A stretch of DNA of 20,732 nucleotides from Candidatus Rokuibacteriota bacterium. GTDB lineage: Bacteria > Methylomirabilota > Methylomirabilia > Rokubacteriales > CSP1-6. The notes below the pieces were generated by a model that was not told the DNA's origin, did no database searches, and was given only the letters and a program-made list of their open reading frames with translations. Where the stretch lies: positions 1 to 20,732 of the forward strand of contig JACORX010000308.1 in assembly GCA_016179165.1 (NCBI GenBank), read 5' to 3'. The position numbers and the translations under genes are program-made. Below are positions 8,081 to 14,937 of the stretch, one piece after another (positions within the stretch are counted from its first letter, which is position 1; each line of letters starts with the position of its first letter).

Positions 8081-9900
8081 GAACGCCTCCAGTCGAGCAC
8101 GCCGGCGATGCCGCGCGGAAAGGCCAGCACGAGCGCGATCAGGATGCCGCCCAGCCCCACCTGCCAGTAGTCGGTGTACCGCGTGATCACGGTGTCGAGG
8201 AGCTTGTAGGCGGCGGCGCCGATCAGCGGGCCGGAGGGCGCGCCGACACCACCCAACAGCACCATGACCAGCGGCTGAACCGACATCGGCGCCTCGGTGT
8301 AGACGGGAAAGACGCTGCCCTTGAGGAAGACGAAGATCGCTCCGGCGAGACCGGCGAAGAACCCCGCGACGACGAAGGCCGTCCACTGGAGCGCGCGGAT
8401 GTTGATCCCGACGGCCTCAGCCCGCCGCGCGTGGTCCCTCACGGCCCGGAGCGCGAGCCCGAAGGGCGAGGCCGCCACGAGCCGCAGCAGGACAACGCCG
8501 GTCCCAGCAAAAACGAGCGCCCAGTAGTAGTAGCGCACCGGTGACTTGAGCCACGGCGGCGGCCAGACGGACAGGACGCCGTTGTCGCCGCCCGTCACCT
8601 CGTCCCACTGGTGGACGACGGCGAAGACGATCTGGGCGAAGGCGAGCGTCAGCATGGCGAAGTAGATGCTCGTGAGCCTCACACTGAAGTATCCGAAGAC
8701 GGCGGCGGCGGCGGCGGCCACTACCGGCCCGGCGAGAAAGGCCAGCGGCATCGGCCAGCCCGCCAACTGGAGCAGCAGCGCCGCGCCGTAGGCGCCGAGG
8801 CCGAAGTAGGCGGCGTGGCCAAAGGACACCATGCCGCCCGTGCCCATCAGAAGATGCAGGCTCGCCGCGAAGAGGGCGAAGGCGAAGATCTCGATCGCCA
8901 TCCAGACCCAGAAGGTCGGCAGGAGAAGCGGCAGCGCCAAGAGGACCAGGCCGACCGCGGCGAGCCAGGCCGGATGCCACGGAGCGCGGCGCTCCCCGGC
9001 GACGGCGCCGCCTGCCGCGCGAAGCAGGACCTCCGGCCGGCCGAGGAGCCCCCAGGGCCGGATGATGAGCACCACGGCCATCACGATGAACATGAGGACG
9101 ATGGAGGCCTTGGGCAGAACCAGGACACCGTAGGCGTTGAGCACGCCGATCACGAGCGACGCCAAGAGAGCGCCCCACACCGAGCCCATGCCGCCTATCA
9201 CGACGACCACGAAAGCCTCGACGATCACGGTGGTGTCCATCACCGTCGTGAGCGCGAGGCGCGGCACCTGGAGCGCGCCTCCAAGCCCCGCGAGGAACGA
9301 GCCCAGGACGAAGACTCCCGTAAAGAGGCGCCTCTGGTCCACGCCGAGGGCCGCGACCATCTCCCGGTCCTGGGTCGCCGCGCGAATCAGGATGCCCCAG
9401 CGCGTCCGGTGAAAGACGAGCCAGAGCCCGAGCGCCACGAGCGGACCGAAGACGATCACCGCGAGGTCGTAGCTGGGAAAGAGCTGGCCGGCGATGGGCA
9501 CGGAGCCGGCGAGCCCGGGCGCGGCGGGGCCCGTCTTGTTGTCCGCCCCCCAGACAAAGCGCACGGCGTCGGCAACGACCAGGACGAGTGCGAAGGTCAG
9601 AAGGAGCTGGTAGAGCTCGGGCGCGCGGTACACGCGTCGGAGCAGGAGGACTTCGACGAGCCCGCCGAGCCCAGCGACCAGGAACGCCGCGACGAGCGCC
9701 GCGGCGTAGAACGCTACAGGACCCAATGGGAGCATCGCGGAGAGCGAGTAGGTGAAGTAGGCCGCCAACATGTAGAAGGAGCCGTGGGCGAAGTTGACGA
9801 TGCGCGTGACGCCGAAGATGAGCGACAGCCCCGAGGCGATGAGAAAGAGGAACATCGCGTTGGCGAGGCCGCTCAGCAGCTGGACGAAGAGGAGGGACAT
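8077..9900 (-). CDS. Fused LivH-LivM ABC transporter permease
   Basis: One 607-residue membrane protein contains both permeases of a LIV-type importer. The first half is LivH-like: FVQLLSGLANAMFLFLIASG, LIFGVTRIVNFAHGSFYML, RAATQDREMVAALGVD, and GGMGSVWGALLASLVIGV. The second half, after a polar linker at about residues 295-315 (RPEVLLRAAGGAVAGERR), is LivM-like: LHLLMGTGGMVSFGHAAYFG, LRAVRDHARRAEAVGINI, VMVLLGGVGAPSGPLIGA, and ending FPRGIAGVLDWRRS. Many hydrophobic segments run through both halves. ATG 9900 fits the LivH start; a GTG 39 bases upstream lies inside a palindrome and is less likely. In E. coli these are separate genes. The fusion fixes their 1:1 ratio. Confidence 0.93.
   Translation of the reverse strand: MSLLFVQLLSGLANAMFLFLIASGLSLIFGVTRIVNFAHGSFYMLAAYFTYSLSAMLPLGPVAFYAAALVAAFLVAGLGGLVEVLLLRRVYRAPELYQLLLTFALVLVVADAVRFVWGADNKTGPAAPGLAGSVPIAGQLFPSYDLAVIVFGPLVALGLWLVFHRTRWGILIRAATQDREMVAALGVDQRRLFTGVFVLGSFLAGLGGALQVPRLALTTVMDTTVIVEAFVVVVIGGMGSVWGALLASLVIGVLNAYGVLVLPKASIVLMFIVMAVVLIIRPWGLLGRPEVLLRAAGGAVAGERRAPWHPAWLAAVGLVLLALPLLLPTFWVWMAIEIFAFALFAASLHLLMGTGGMVSFGHAAYFGLGAYGAALLLQLAGWPMPLAFLAGPVVAAAAAAVFGYFSVRLTSIYFAMLTLAFAQIVFAVVHQWDEVTGGDNGVLSVWPPPWLKSPVRYYYWALVFAGTGVVLLRLVAASPFGLALRAVRDHARRAEAVGINIRALQWTAFVVAGFFAGLAGAIFVFLKGSVFPVYTEAPMSVQPLVMVLLGGVGAPSGPLIGAAAYKLLDTVITRYTDYWQVGLGGILIALVLAFPRGIAGVLDWRRS
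8078..8090 (-). promoter_or_regulatory. Shine-Dalgarno and CTG start of livG
   Basis: On the minus strand GGAGG (8090-8086) is followed by CGTTC and then CTGAGC, with CTG at 8080-8078. The CTG overlaps the permease stop codon TGA (8079-8077), the same geometry as the common ATGA coupling but with CTG in place of ATG. Confidence 0.6.
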
Positions 9901-9908
9901 GCGAGACG

Positions 9909-9940
9909 GGTGCCTCCGCCTCGCGCGAGGCGGAGGCACC
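9909..9940. repeat. 32-bp perfect palindrome between SBP and permease genes
   Basis: The sequence GGTGCCTCCGCCTCG is followed by CG and its exact reverse complement, giving a 32-bp perfect palindrome. As minus-strand RNA it folds into a very stable hairpin just after the binding-protein stop (9949) and 8 bases before the permease ATG (9900). There is no T tract after it, so it is more likely a partial terminator or 3' stabiliser that lets the binding protein be made in excess. Its 3' arm holds the only GGAGG near the permease start. Confidence 0.85.
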
Positions 9941-9948
9941 TGCCGAGT

Positions 9949-11160
9949 CTAGTTCACCGGGCGGAGCTTCTTTGTTTCGTCGTCGGAGGGCAGGACCTTT
10001 TCGCCGGGAATGTACTCGTGGTTGACCATGATCCCGACGCCGCGCGCGGGATCGATCTTGGTCGTGCCCACCCAGGCGCCCATCGTGGACTGGCCGTCCA
10101 CGGCGCGGAAGGTGATGGGCCCGATCGGCGTCTCGACCTTGAGCCCCTTGAAGGCGGCGACGAGCTTGGCGGTATCGGTACTCCCGGCCCTCTTGATGGC
10201 CTCGGCGATGGACTGGTAGGTAACGTAGCCGATGAGCGAGCCGAGCACCGGAGGCTTGTCCCCGCGCTTCGTGTAGCGGGCGACCCAGTCCTGGTGCGCC
10301 TGGCTCTTGATGTCGTACCACGGATAGCCCGTCACGAGCATGCCCTCGGGCGCCTCGAGCTTGAGCGGGTCGATGTACTCGGGCTCGCCCAGAAGGATGC
10401 CCACAACGAACGTCTTCTGGAAGAGCCCCCGCTTCTGCGCCTCCCTGACGAACGCGAGCCAATCGCTGCCGAAGAGCGAGACGTAGAGCGCGTCGGGGTT
10501 CTGGCTCATGATGGCCGTGACGAGCGGCCCGGGCTCGATCTTCCCGAGCGTCGGCCAGTGCTCGCCGACGACCTGGACGTCGGGCTTCTTCTCCTTCAGC
10601 CGGTCCCGGAAGGTCTCCCAGGCGCGCTTGCCGTACTCGTAGTTGGGCCCGATCGTCGCCCACTTGGCGTACTTCATCTTCCCGGCCTTCTCCGCCAGCA
10701 TGCGCCCCTGCTCGTAGGTGTTGGGCCGGAGGCGAACGACGTAGTCGTGCCCCTTGGACCAGGTCAGGGCTTCCGTCAGCGGCTCGGCGGCGACGAACAT
10801 CACCTTGTTCTGCTTGGACCAGTCGGAGACCGCGAGCCCGACGTTCGAGAGAAAGGTGCCCGCGATGAGGGCGGCCTTCTCCGACTCGACCAGCTCCTGG
10901 GCGTGCTTGACCGCCTCAGCCGGCTGGCCCTTGTCGTCGCGAAAGAGCACCTCGAGCTTGCGCCCAAGAATGCCGCCCTTGGCGTTGATCTCCTCGACGG
11001 CCATCTCGACGCCGGCCTTGTACGGCCCCGTGAAGGGCGCCCCGATGCCGCTGTAGGAGTTGATCTCGCCGACCTTGATGGACGCCTGGGCCGCCGCCTG
11101 GGCCGGAAACGAAAGCGCCAGGCCGGCCGTTACGAGGAACAGGAGCAGTCGTGAGCGCAT
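9949..11160 (-). CDS. LIV-type ABC transporter substrate-binding protein
   Basis: This is the periplasmic binding protein of the LIV/HAAT importer (Peripla_BP_6 type I fold), 403 residues. The ATG at 11160 has GAGGAGG five bases upstream and opens a Sec signal peptide (basic MRSR, hydrophobic LLLFLVTAGLALSFPA, likely cut after AQA near residue 26). The mature start IKVGEINSYSGIGAPFTGPY, then VEMAVEEINAKGGILGRKLE and VLFRDDKGQPAEAVKHAQEL, is typical. Central SWS-like regions such as WATIGPNYEYGKRAWETFRD also fit. It is the first gene of the operon, just downstream of a good promoter. The ligand cannot be read from sequence; the downstream enzymes suggest a carboxylate or N-heterocycle. Confidence 0.94.
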   Translation of the reverse strand: MRSRLLLFLVTAGLALSFPAQAAAQASIKVGEINSYSGIGAPFTGPYKAGVEMAVEEINAKGGILGRKLEVLFRDDKGQPAEAVKHAQELVESEKAALIAGTFLSNVGLAVSDWSKQNKVMFVAAEPLTEALTWSKGHDYVVRLRPNTYEQGRMLAEKAGKMKYAKWATIGPNYEYGKRAWETFRDRLKEKKPDVQVVGEHWPTLGKIEPGPLVTAIMSQNPDALYVSLFGSDWLAFVREAQKRGLFQKTFVVGILLGEPEYIDPLKLEAPEGMLVTGYPWYDIKSQAHQDWVARYTKRGDKPPVLGSLIGYVTYQSIAEAIKRAGSTDTAKLVAAFKGLKVETPIGPITFRAVDGQSTMGAWVGTTKIDPARGVGIMVNHEYIPGEKVLPSDDETKKLRPVN

Positions 11161-11191
11161 GGGAACCTCCTCGGGGTTCGTGTTGCGCTTG

Positions 11192-11219
11192 AGTAAAGCA
11201 GATGGCCGCGGGCTGTCAA
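11192..11219 (-). promoter_or_regulatory. Sigma70-type promoter of the LIV/catabolic operon
   Basis: On the minus strand TTGACA (11219-11214), a perfect -35, is followed after 16 bases by TTTACT (11197-11192), a 4/6 match to the -10 consensus. It lies about 30 bases upstream of the binding-protein start, ahead of its GAGGAGG ribosome site. Confidence 0.55.
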
Positions 11220-11250
11220 GCCTATTCCGGGCGCGACAAGCCGCTTGACA
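11214..11250. promoter_or_regulatory. Inverted repeat TGTCAAGC-N21-GCTTGACA over the -35
   Basis: Two exact 8-bp inverted arms (11214-11221 and 11243-11250) are separated by 21 bases. The left arm contains the -35 of the LIV operon promoter. Such spaced dyads can be operators bound by a dimeric regulator across about three helical turns. No regulator gene is nearby. The right arm also reads TTGACA on the plus strand but lacks a good -10 downstream. Confidence 0.35.
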
Positions 11251-11333
11251 GGAGGCGGCGCCCTGTCCCAGAGTGGGCGCCACTTCCGACCGGAAATGCC
11301 CGCCACTCAGCATATTGTTGACTACGCTCCAGC

Positions 11334-11795
11334 ATGAGCCAGAGGCGCGGCCGAAGATCGTGTCGCCTACCTGCACGGCTCGTTCCTGGCGGGTGCGGCG
11401 TACCGGGACATCGACGTAGCGATCTGGTTGGACACGTCCCGGGTCCCCGCGGTGACTCGGACCGATACGCGCTCGATCTGTCGGAGGCTCTCCACCTCCG
11501 CCTCAAGCAGCCGGTGGACGTGCGGGCATTGAACGATGCGCCGCACACCTTCCGCTATCACGCGCTCAAGGGGCGGCCGCTCGTGGTCCGCGATCAGGAG
11601 CTCCTGGACGAGATGCGGGCGCGGACCTGGGACGAGTACTTCGACTTTCTCCCGTTCGCTCGACAGTATCTGCGCGAGGCCCTCAGTGAGCGAGGTGAAC
11701 CTGGACCGGCTGCGGCAGTCGGCCGGGCACCTGCGAGATGCGGTTCGCCAGTTACGAGAGCTGGCCGGGATACCCCGCGCGGTTTTCCTTGCTGA
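11334..11795 (+). pseudogene. Broken MntA-type minimal nucleotidyltransferase
   Basis: This is a decayed antitoxin-like nucleotidyltransferase. The catalytic segment reads VAYLHGSFLAGAAYRDIDVAIW (the family GS...DxD active-site pattern) in one frame between about 11338 and 11450. The conserved remainder (YALDLSEALHLRLKQPVDV, then FRYHALKGRPLVVRDQELL and WDEYFDFLPFARQYLREAL) is in another frame from about 11453. The catalytic frame has a TGA at 11335-11337 and no start of its own. So at least one indel near 11441-11453, and probably a second near the N terminus, break the gene. Intact relatives have about 135 residues. In complete pairs MntA AMPylates the HEPN toxin HepT, and the next gene here is that partner. 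Confidence 0.7.
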
Positions 11796-12050
11796 TTCCC
11801 GCGCGATCAACAGCGCGAAGTACCTGTTGATCGTGGCTGCGGAGGCGGCACTCGACATCTGCAACCACTTGGCGGCGCGGCGGGGAGGGAGGAGCCCCGA
11901 GGACTACGCCGACTGCATGACCGTCCTCGCCGAGATCGGCGTGATCGACTCCGACCTCAAGGCGCGGCTGGTCAGGATGGCGAGATTCCGGAACCGGGCG
12001 GTATCTGAAAGCCGACCTCGCCCGATCATCGATCCTGGCCCGCCGCCATT
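11686..12050 (+). pseudogene. Broken HepT-like HEPN toxin
   Basis: From a GTG at 11686 or 11695, overlapping the nucleotidyltransferase remnant, the frame encodes LDRLRQSAGHLRDAVRQLRE, AINSAKYLLIVAAEAALDICNH and YADCMTVLAEIGVIDSDLKA, typical of HepT/DUF86 HEPN proteins. It then reaches RLVRMARFRNR at about 11997. Here the family should continue with the R-x4-6-H ribonuclease motif and a Tyr (a LVHxYW-type segment). Instead the sequence jumps to a different frame encoding YLKADLA (from 12002), a segment normally found past that motif. A short frame-changing deletion has removed the catalytic His, so a functional toxin is not expected. Confidence 0.7.
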
Positions 12051-12114
12051 CCGACTGTGCGCCCGAAGCCGCGTTCGGCCCCCGGCCCAAGGGCGTGGGC
12101 TCCCGATTCTTCTC

Positions 12115-12142
12115 TTGACTTTACCGCTCATTCCACTAAGGT
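12115..12142 (+). promoter_or_regulatory. Putative promoter of the peptide-type ABC operon
   Basis: TTGACT (12115-12120, 5/6 to the -35 consensus) is followed after 16 bases by TAAGGT (12137-12142, weak -10). It lies in the AT-richer tail beyond the HepT remnant, about 120 bases before the binding-protein ATG. No other strong candidate is visible in 12050-12262. Confidence 0.35.
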
Positions 12143-12262
12143 AACCAGCAACTTTCCAGGCAGCAACAGATTCGTGCACCGCGTCGTTGGAACCATGTCG
12201 TTGATCCGGCTGTTCTTCTGGGCAGGGCAGAAGTGTCTGCTCAAAACCGAGAGGAGGGTGTC

Positions 12263-13918
12263 ATGAATGAGTCTCCCAATCGTCCTCGCGCTGGACTCAG
12301 CCGGCGTGATCTGCTCAAGGCCGGCGGCGTGGCCCTGGCGGCCACCGCGGCGGGCCCGTATGTGATTGGCACGCGGGTGGCCGGCGCGGCCACCCCGAAG
12401 CCGGGGGGCGAGTTCCGCTTCCGGGGCTACACGCCGCCGCACTTCGACCCCCACCTGACGGCGTCCTACACCACGATGATCAACCTGTCCTTCACCCATA
12501 GCCGGCTCCTGAAGCACAAGGCCGGCCCCGACGTGAAGCCGGGCACCTTCGAGATCGTGGGGGACCTCGCCGAGACTTGGAGCCAGCCCGACGACAAGAC
12601 CTACGTCTTCAAGCTCCGCAAGGGCGTCAGGTGGCACAAGAAGCCCCCGCTCGATGGGCGCGAGCTGACCGCCGAGGACATCAAGTACACCTTCGACCGC
12701 TTCACCACCATCAAGGGGAACGCCAATCAGCACATGATGGCGACCCTCGCCAAGACCGAGGTGGTGGACAGGTACACGGTCAAGTTCACCCTCAAGGAGC
12801 CCGACGCCTTCTTCCTCGACTTCCTCGCCAACCCGATGGCCCTCTGCATCATCGCGCGCGAAGCCGTGGAGAAGTTCACGGACCTCAAGAAGCCGGAAGC
12901 CGTGATCGGGACCGGCCCCTGGATGCTGGAGGGCCACGAGCCCAAGGTGCGGACCACCTTCGTCCGCAACCCCGATTACTTCATCAAGGGGCTGCCGTAC
13001 ATCCAGCGGATCGAGGGCATCGACTTCAACGACCCGGCCGCGCGGCTGGCCGCCTTCGTGACGGGACAGATCGACGCCGGGCCCGAGTTCCCGGGCATGA
13101 TGATCCGCCGCCAGGACTGGAAGATCATCAAGCACAATCGGCCCAAGCTCCGCTACGTGGAGTTTCCGTCCAATGTCATGAGCCACGCCGGGATGCGGAC
13201 GGACAAGGCGCCCTTCGGCGACATCCGGGTCCGCCGCGCGCTCTCGATGGCCATCGACCGAAAGGCGATCCTGACGGCGACGGCGGAGGGAGTCGGGGTG
13301 ATGAACCCGCCCATCCCGGCCGGGCTCATCAGCCTGGCCATCCCCTATGACCAGCTCGGCGATGGGCTCAAGTGGGACGCGTACAACCCGACGGAGGCCA
13401 AGCGTCTGCTGGCCGCGGCCGGCCACGCCAGCGGCTTCAGCACCACGCTCGAGTACGCGACCTACGGCTCCCAGGAGATCATCGACGCCGTGCAGATGGC
13501 GGTCAAGTTCTGGAAGGACATCGCGGTGGAGGTCAAGGTGGTGGAGAAACCCTACGCGGCCTTCTTCGCCACCGCCTACCAGGGCAAGCAGGACGCCATG
13601 ATGTTCGGCCCGCAGTTCCCGGCGCTGGACCCCTGGAACTTCATGGCCCAGTACCTACCGGACGAGCCCAAGAACCAGAGCCACGTCAAGGACCCCGTGC
13701 TCGCGGACATGATCCTGAACACGCGCAGGATCCTGGACGACAAGAAGCGCCTGCAGCAGATCAACGCCATCCAGAAGTACATCGCCAACCAGGCGTACTA
13801 CGTCCGATTCCCGTCCGGCGTCTACATCGCGGCGCTGGACCCAGCGCTGGAGAACTTCGCGCCCAACTTGGGCTACGACTACGGCGGCCGCATGATGGCC
13901 GCCTGGTGGAACAAGTAG
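12263..13918 (+). CDS. Peptide/nickel-type ABC substrate-binding protein (Tat-exported)
   Basis: This is a family 5 extracellular solute-binding protein (DppA/OppA type, SBP_bac_5), 551 residues. The ATG at 12263 follows AGGAGG by 5 bases. The N terminus LSRRDLLKAGGVALAATAAG is a twin-arginine signal (Arg14-Arg15), so it is exported folded to the periplasm. Mature landmarks are GGEFRFRGYTPPHFDPHLTA, AETWSQPDDKTYVFKLRKGV, then DGRELTAEDIKYTFDRF. VIGTGPWMLEGHEP and FGDIRVRRALSMAIDRKAI follow. These are all classical for the family, which binds peptides, sugars, opines and other small molecules. It is the first gene of an operon with two permeases. The ligand is unknown. Confidence 0.94.
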   Translation: MNESPNRPRAGLSRRDLLKAGGVALAATAAGPYVIGTRVAGAATPKPGGEFRFRGYTPPHFDPHLTASYTTMINLSFTHSRLLKHKAGPDVKPGTFEIVGDLAETWSQPDDKTYVFKLRKGVRWHKKPPLDGRELTAEDIKYTFDRFTTIKGNANQHMMATLAKTEVVDRYTVKFTLKEPDAFFLDFLANPMALCIIAREAVEKFTDLKKPEAVIGTGPWMLEGHEPKVRTTFVRNPDYFIKGLPYIQRIEGIDFNDPAARLAAFVTGQIDAGPEFPGMMIRRQDWKIIKHNRPKLRYVEFPSNVMSHAGMRTDKAPFGDIRVRRALSMAIDRKAILTATAEGVGVMNPPIPAGLISLAIPYDQLGDGLKWDAYNPTEAKRLLAAAGHASGFSTTLEYATYGSQEIIDAVQMAVKFWKDIAVEVKVVEKPYAAFFATAYQGKQDAMMFGPQFPALDPWNFMAQYLPDEPKNQSHVKDPVLADMILNTRRILDDKKRLQQINAIQKYIANQAYYVRFPSGVYIAALDPALENFAPNLGYDYGGRMMAAWWNK

Positions 13919-13928
13919 GAGACCCGTC

Positions 13929-13963
13929 GGCGCGGGGCGGGGCTGATCACCCCGCCCCGCGCC
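13929..13963 (+). repeat. 14-bp perfect GC hairpin after the binding-protein gene
   Basis: GGCGCGGGGCGGGG (13929-13942) pairs exactly with 13950-13963 around the 7-base loop CTGATCA. It begins 10 bases after the binding-protein stop and ends 15 bases before the permease start. No T tract follows, so it is probably an intercistronic attenuating or mRNA-stabilising hairpin rather than a full terminator. Confidence 0.8.
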
Positions 13964-13978
13964 GGCCGTGGCCACCTC

Positions 13979-14923
13979 GTGCTGCGCAAGTACTTCTTCA
14001 AGCGCCTGCTGGTCGCGATCCCGTCTCTTGTCCTCGCCTCGCTGATCGTCTTCTCGCTGGTCCGCCTCCTCCCGGGCGACGTCGTCGTCCTCATGATGGA
14101 GGAGAACCAGTACGCCGATGACATCGAGGCGATGCGGGCCAAGCTCGGCCTGAACCGGCCGATCTACGTCCAGTACTTCGAGTGGATCGGACGCGCGCTG
14201 GTCGGAGACCTCGGGGAATCGCTTTATACCCGCCGGCCGATAGCCCACGATCTCTTGACCCGCGTCCCGGTGAGTCTCGAGCTGGGGGCAGTGGCGATCT
14301 TCTTCGCCATCCTCCTGGGCATTCCCATCGGCATCGTCTCGGCGATCCGCCAGGACACCGCGCACGACTACGTCGCGCGCGGTGGGGCGATCCTCGGCCT
14401 GTCGGTGCCCGGCTTCTGGCTGGGAACCCTGGTGGTCGTGCTGCCGGCCATCTACTTCAAGTGGAGCCCGTCCATCCAGTTCACCAAGCTCGCGGATAAT
14501 CCCTGGGGTCACGTCACCCAGTTCATCCTGCCCGGCCTGCTCCTCGGCATCGCTTCAGCCGCCTCCATCATGCGCCTCACCCGGACGCAGCTCCTGGAAG
14601 TGCTCCGCCAGGACTACGTCCGCACCGCGTGGTCGAAGGGCATGAGCGAGCGCGTGGTGGTGCTCAAGCACAGCCTTAAGAACGCGCTCATTCCCGTCGT
14701 GACCGTCCTGGGCATCCAGGTCGCCCAGGTCCTGAGCGGGACCGTTATCTTCGAGTCGATCTTCGGGCTGCCGGGGATGGGCCGGCTTCTCTTCGACGCG
14801 ATCAGCGAGCGGGACTACCCCGTCATCCAGGGCATCAACCTGGTCGTGGTGACGACCGTGGTCAGCGTCAACCTGGTGGTGGATGTCGTGTACGCCTACC
14901 TCGACCCGCGGATTCGCTTCTGA
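13979..14923 (+). CDS. Dipeptide/oligopeptide ABC transporter permease, DppB-like
   Basis: This 314-residue inner-membrane permease (binding-protein-dependent transport family) starts at GTG with LRKYFFKRLLVAIPSLVLAS, the usual DppB first helix. LLPGDVV, a periplasmic segment ending LGLNRPIYVQYFEWI, and GDLGESLYTRRPIAHDLLTR follow. The ATPase-contacting EAA loop is around VLRQDYVRTAWSKGMSERVV, then LKNALIPVVTVLG. The C-terminal GLPGMGRLLFDAI and YAYLDPRIRF are typical. There is no strong Shine-Dalgarno, so expression may depend on read-through past the upstream hairpin. It pairs with the DppC-like permease 14 bases downstream. Confidence 0.93.
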   Translation: MLRKYFFKRLLVAIPSLVLASLIVFSLVRLLPGDVVVLMMEENQYADDIEAMRAKLGLNRPIYVQYFEWIGRALVGDLGESLYTRRPIAHDLLTRVPVSLELGAVAIFFAILLGIPIGIVSAIRQDTAHDYVARGGAILGLSVPGFWLGTLVVVLPAIYFKWSPSIQFTKLADNPWGHVTQFILPGLLLGIASAASIMRLTRTQLLEVLRQDYVRTAWSKGMSERVVVLKHSLKNALIPVVTVLGIQVAQVLSGTVIFESIFGLPGMGRLLFDAISERDYPVIQGINLVVVTTVVSVNLVVDVVYAYLDPRIRF

Positions 14924-14937
14924 CCGGAGCCTGAGCG

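Noticed and set aside
8611..11154. An 847-residue open frame on the plus strand, antisense to the LIV genes
   Set aside because: Its product is rich in Arg, Glu, His and Gly with no domain, and it lies opposite two clearly conserved genes. It is a GC-driven shadow.
11245..11250. Divergent plus-strand promoter starting at TTGACA for the nucleotidyltransferase remnant
   Set aside because: No acceptable -10 appears 16-18 bases downstream; the word is better explained as the second arm of the dyad.
12128..13426. A 432-residue minus-strand frame opposite the peptide-binding protein
   Set aside because: The plus-strand gene has a Tat signal and family 5 motifs throughout; the antisense frame is low-complexity and unrecognised.
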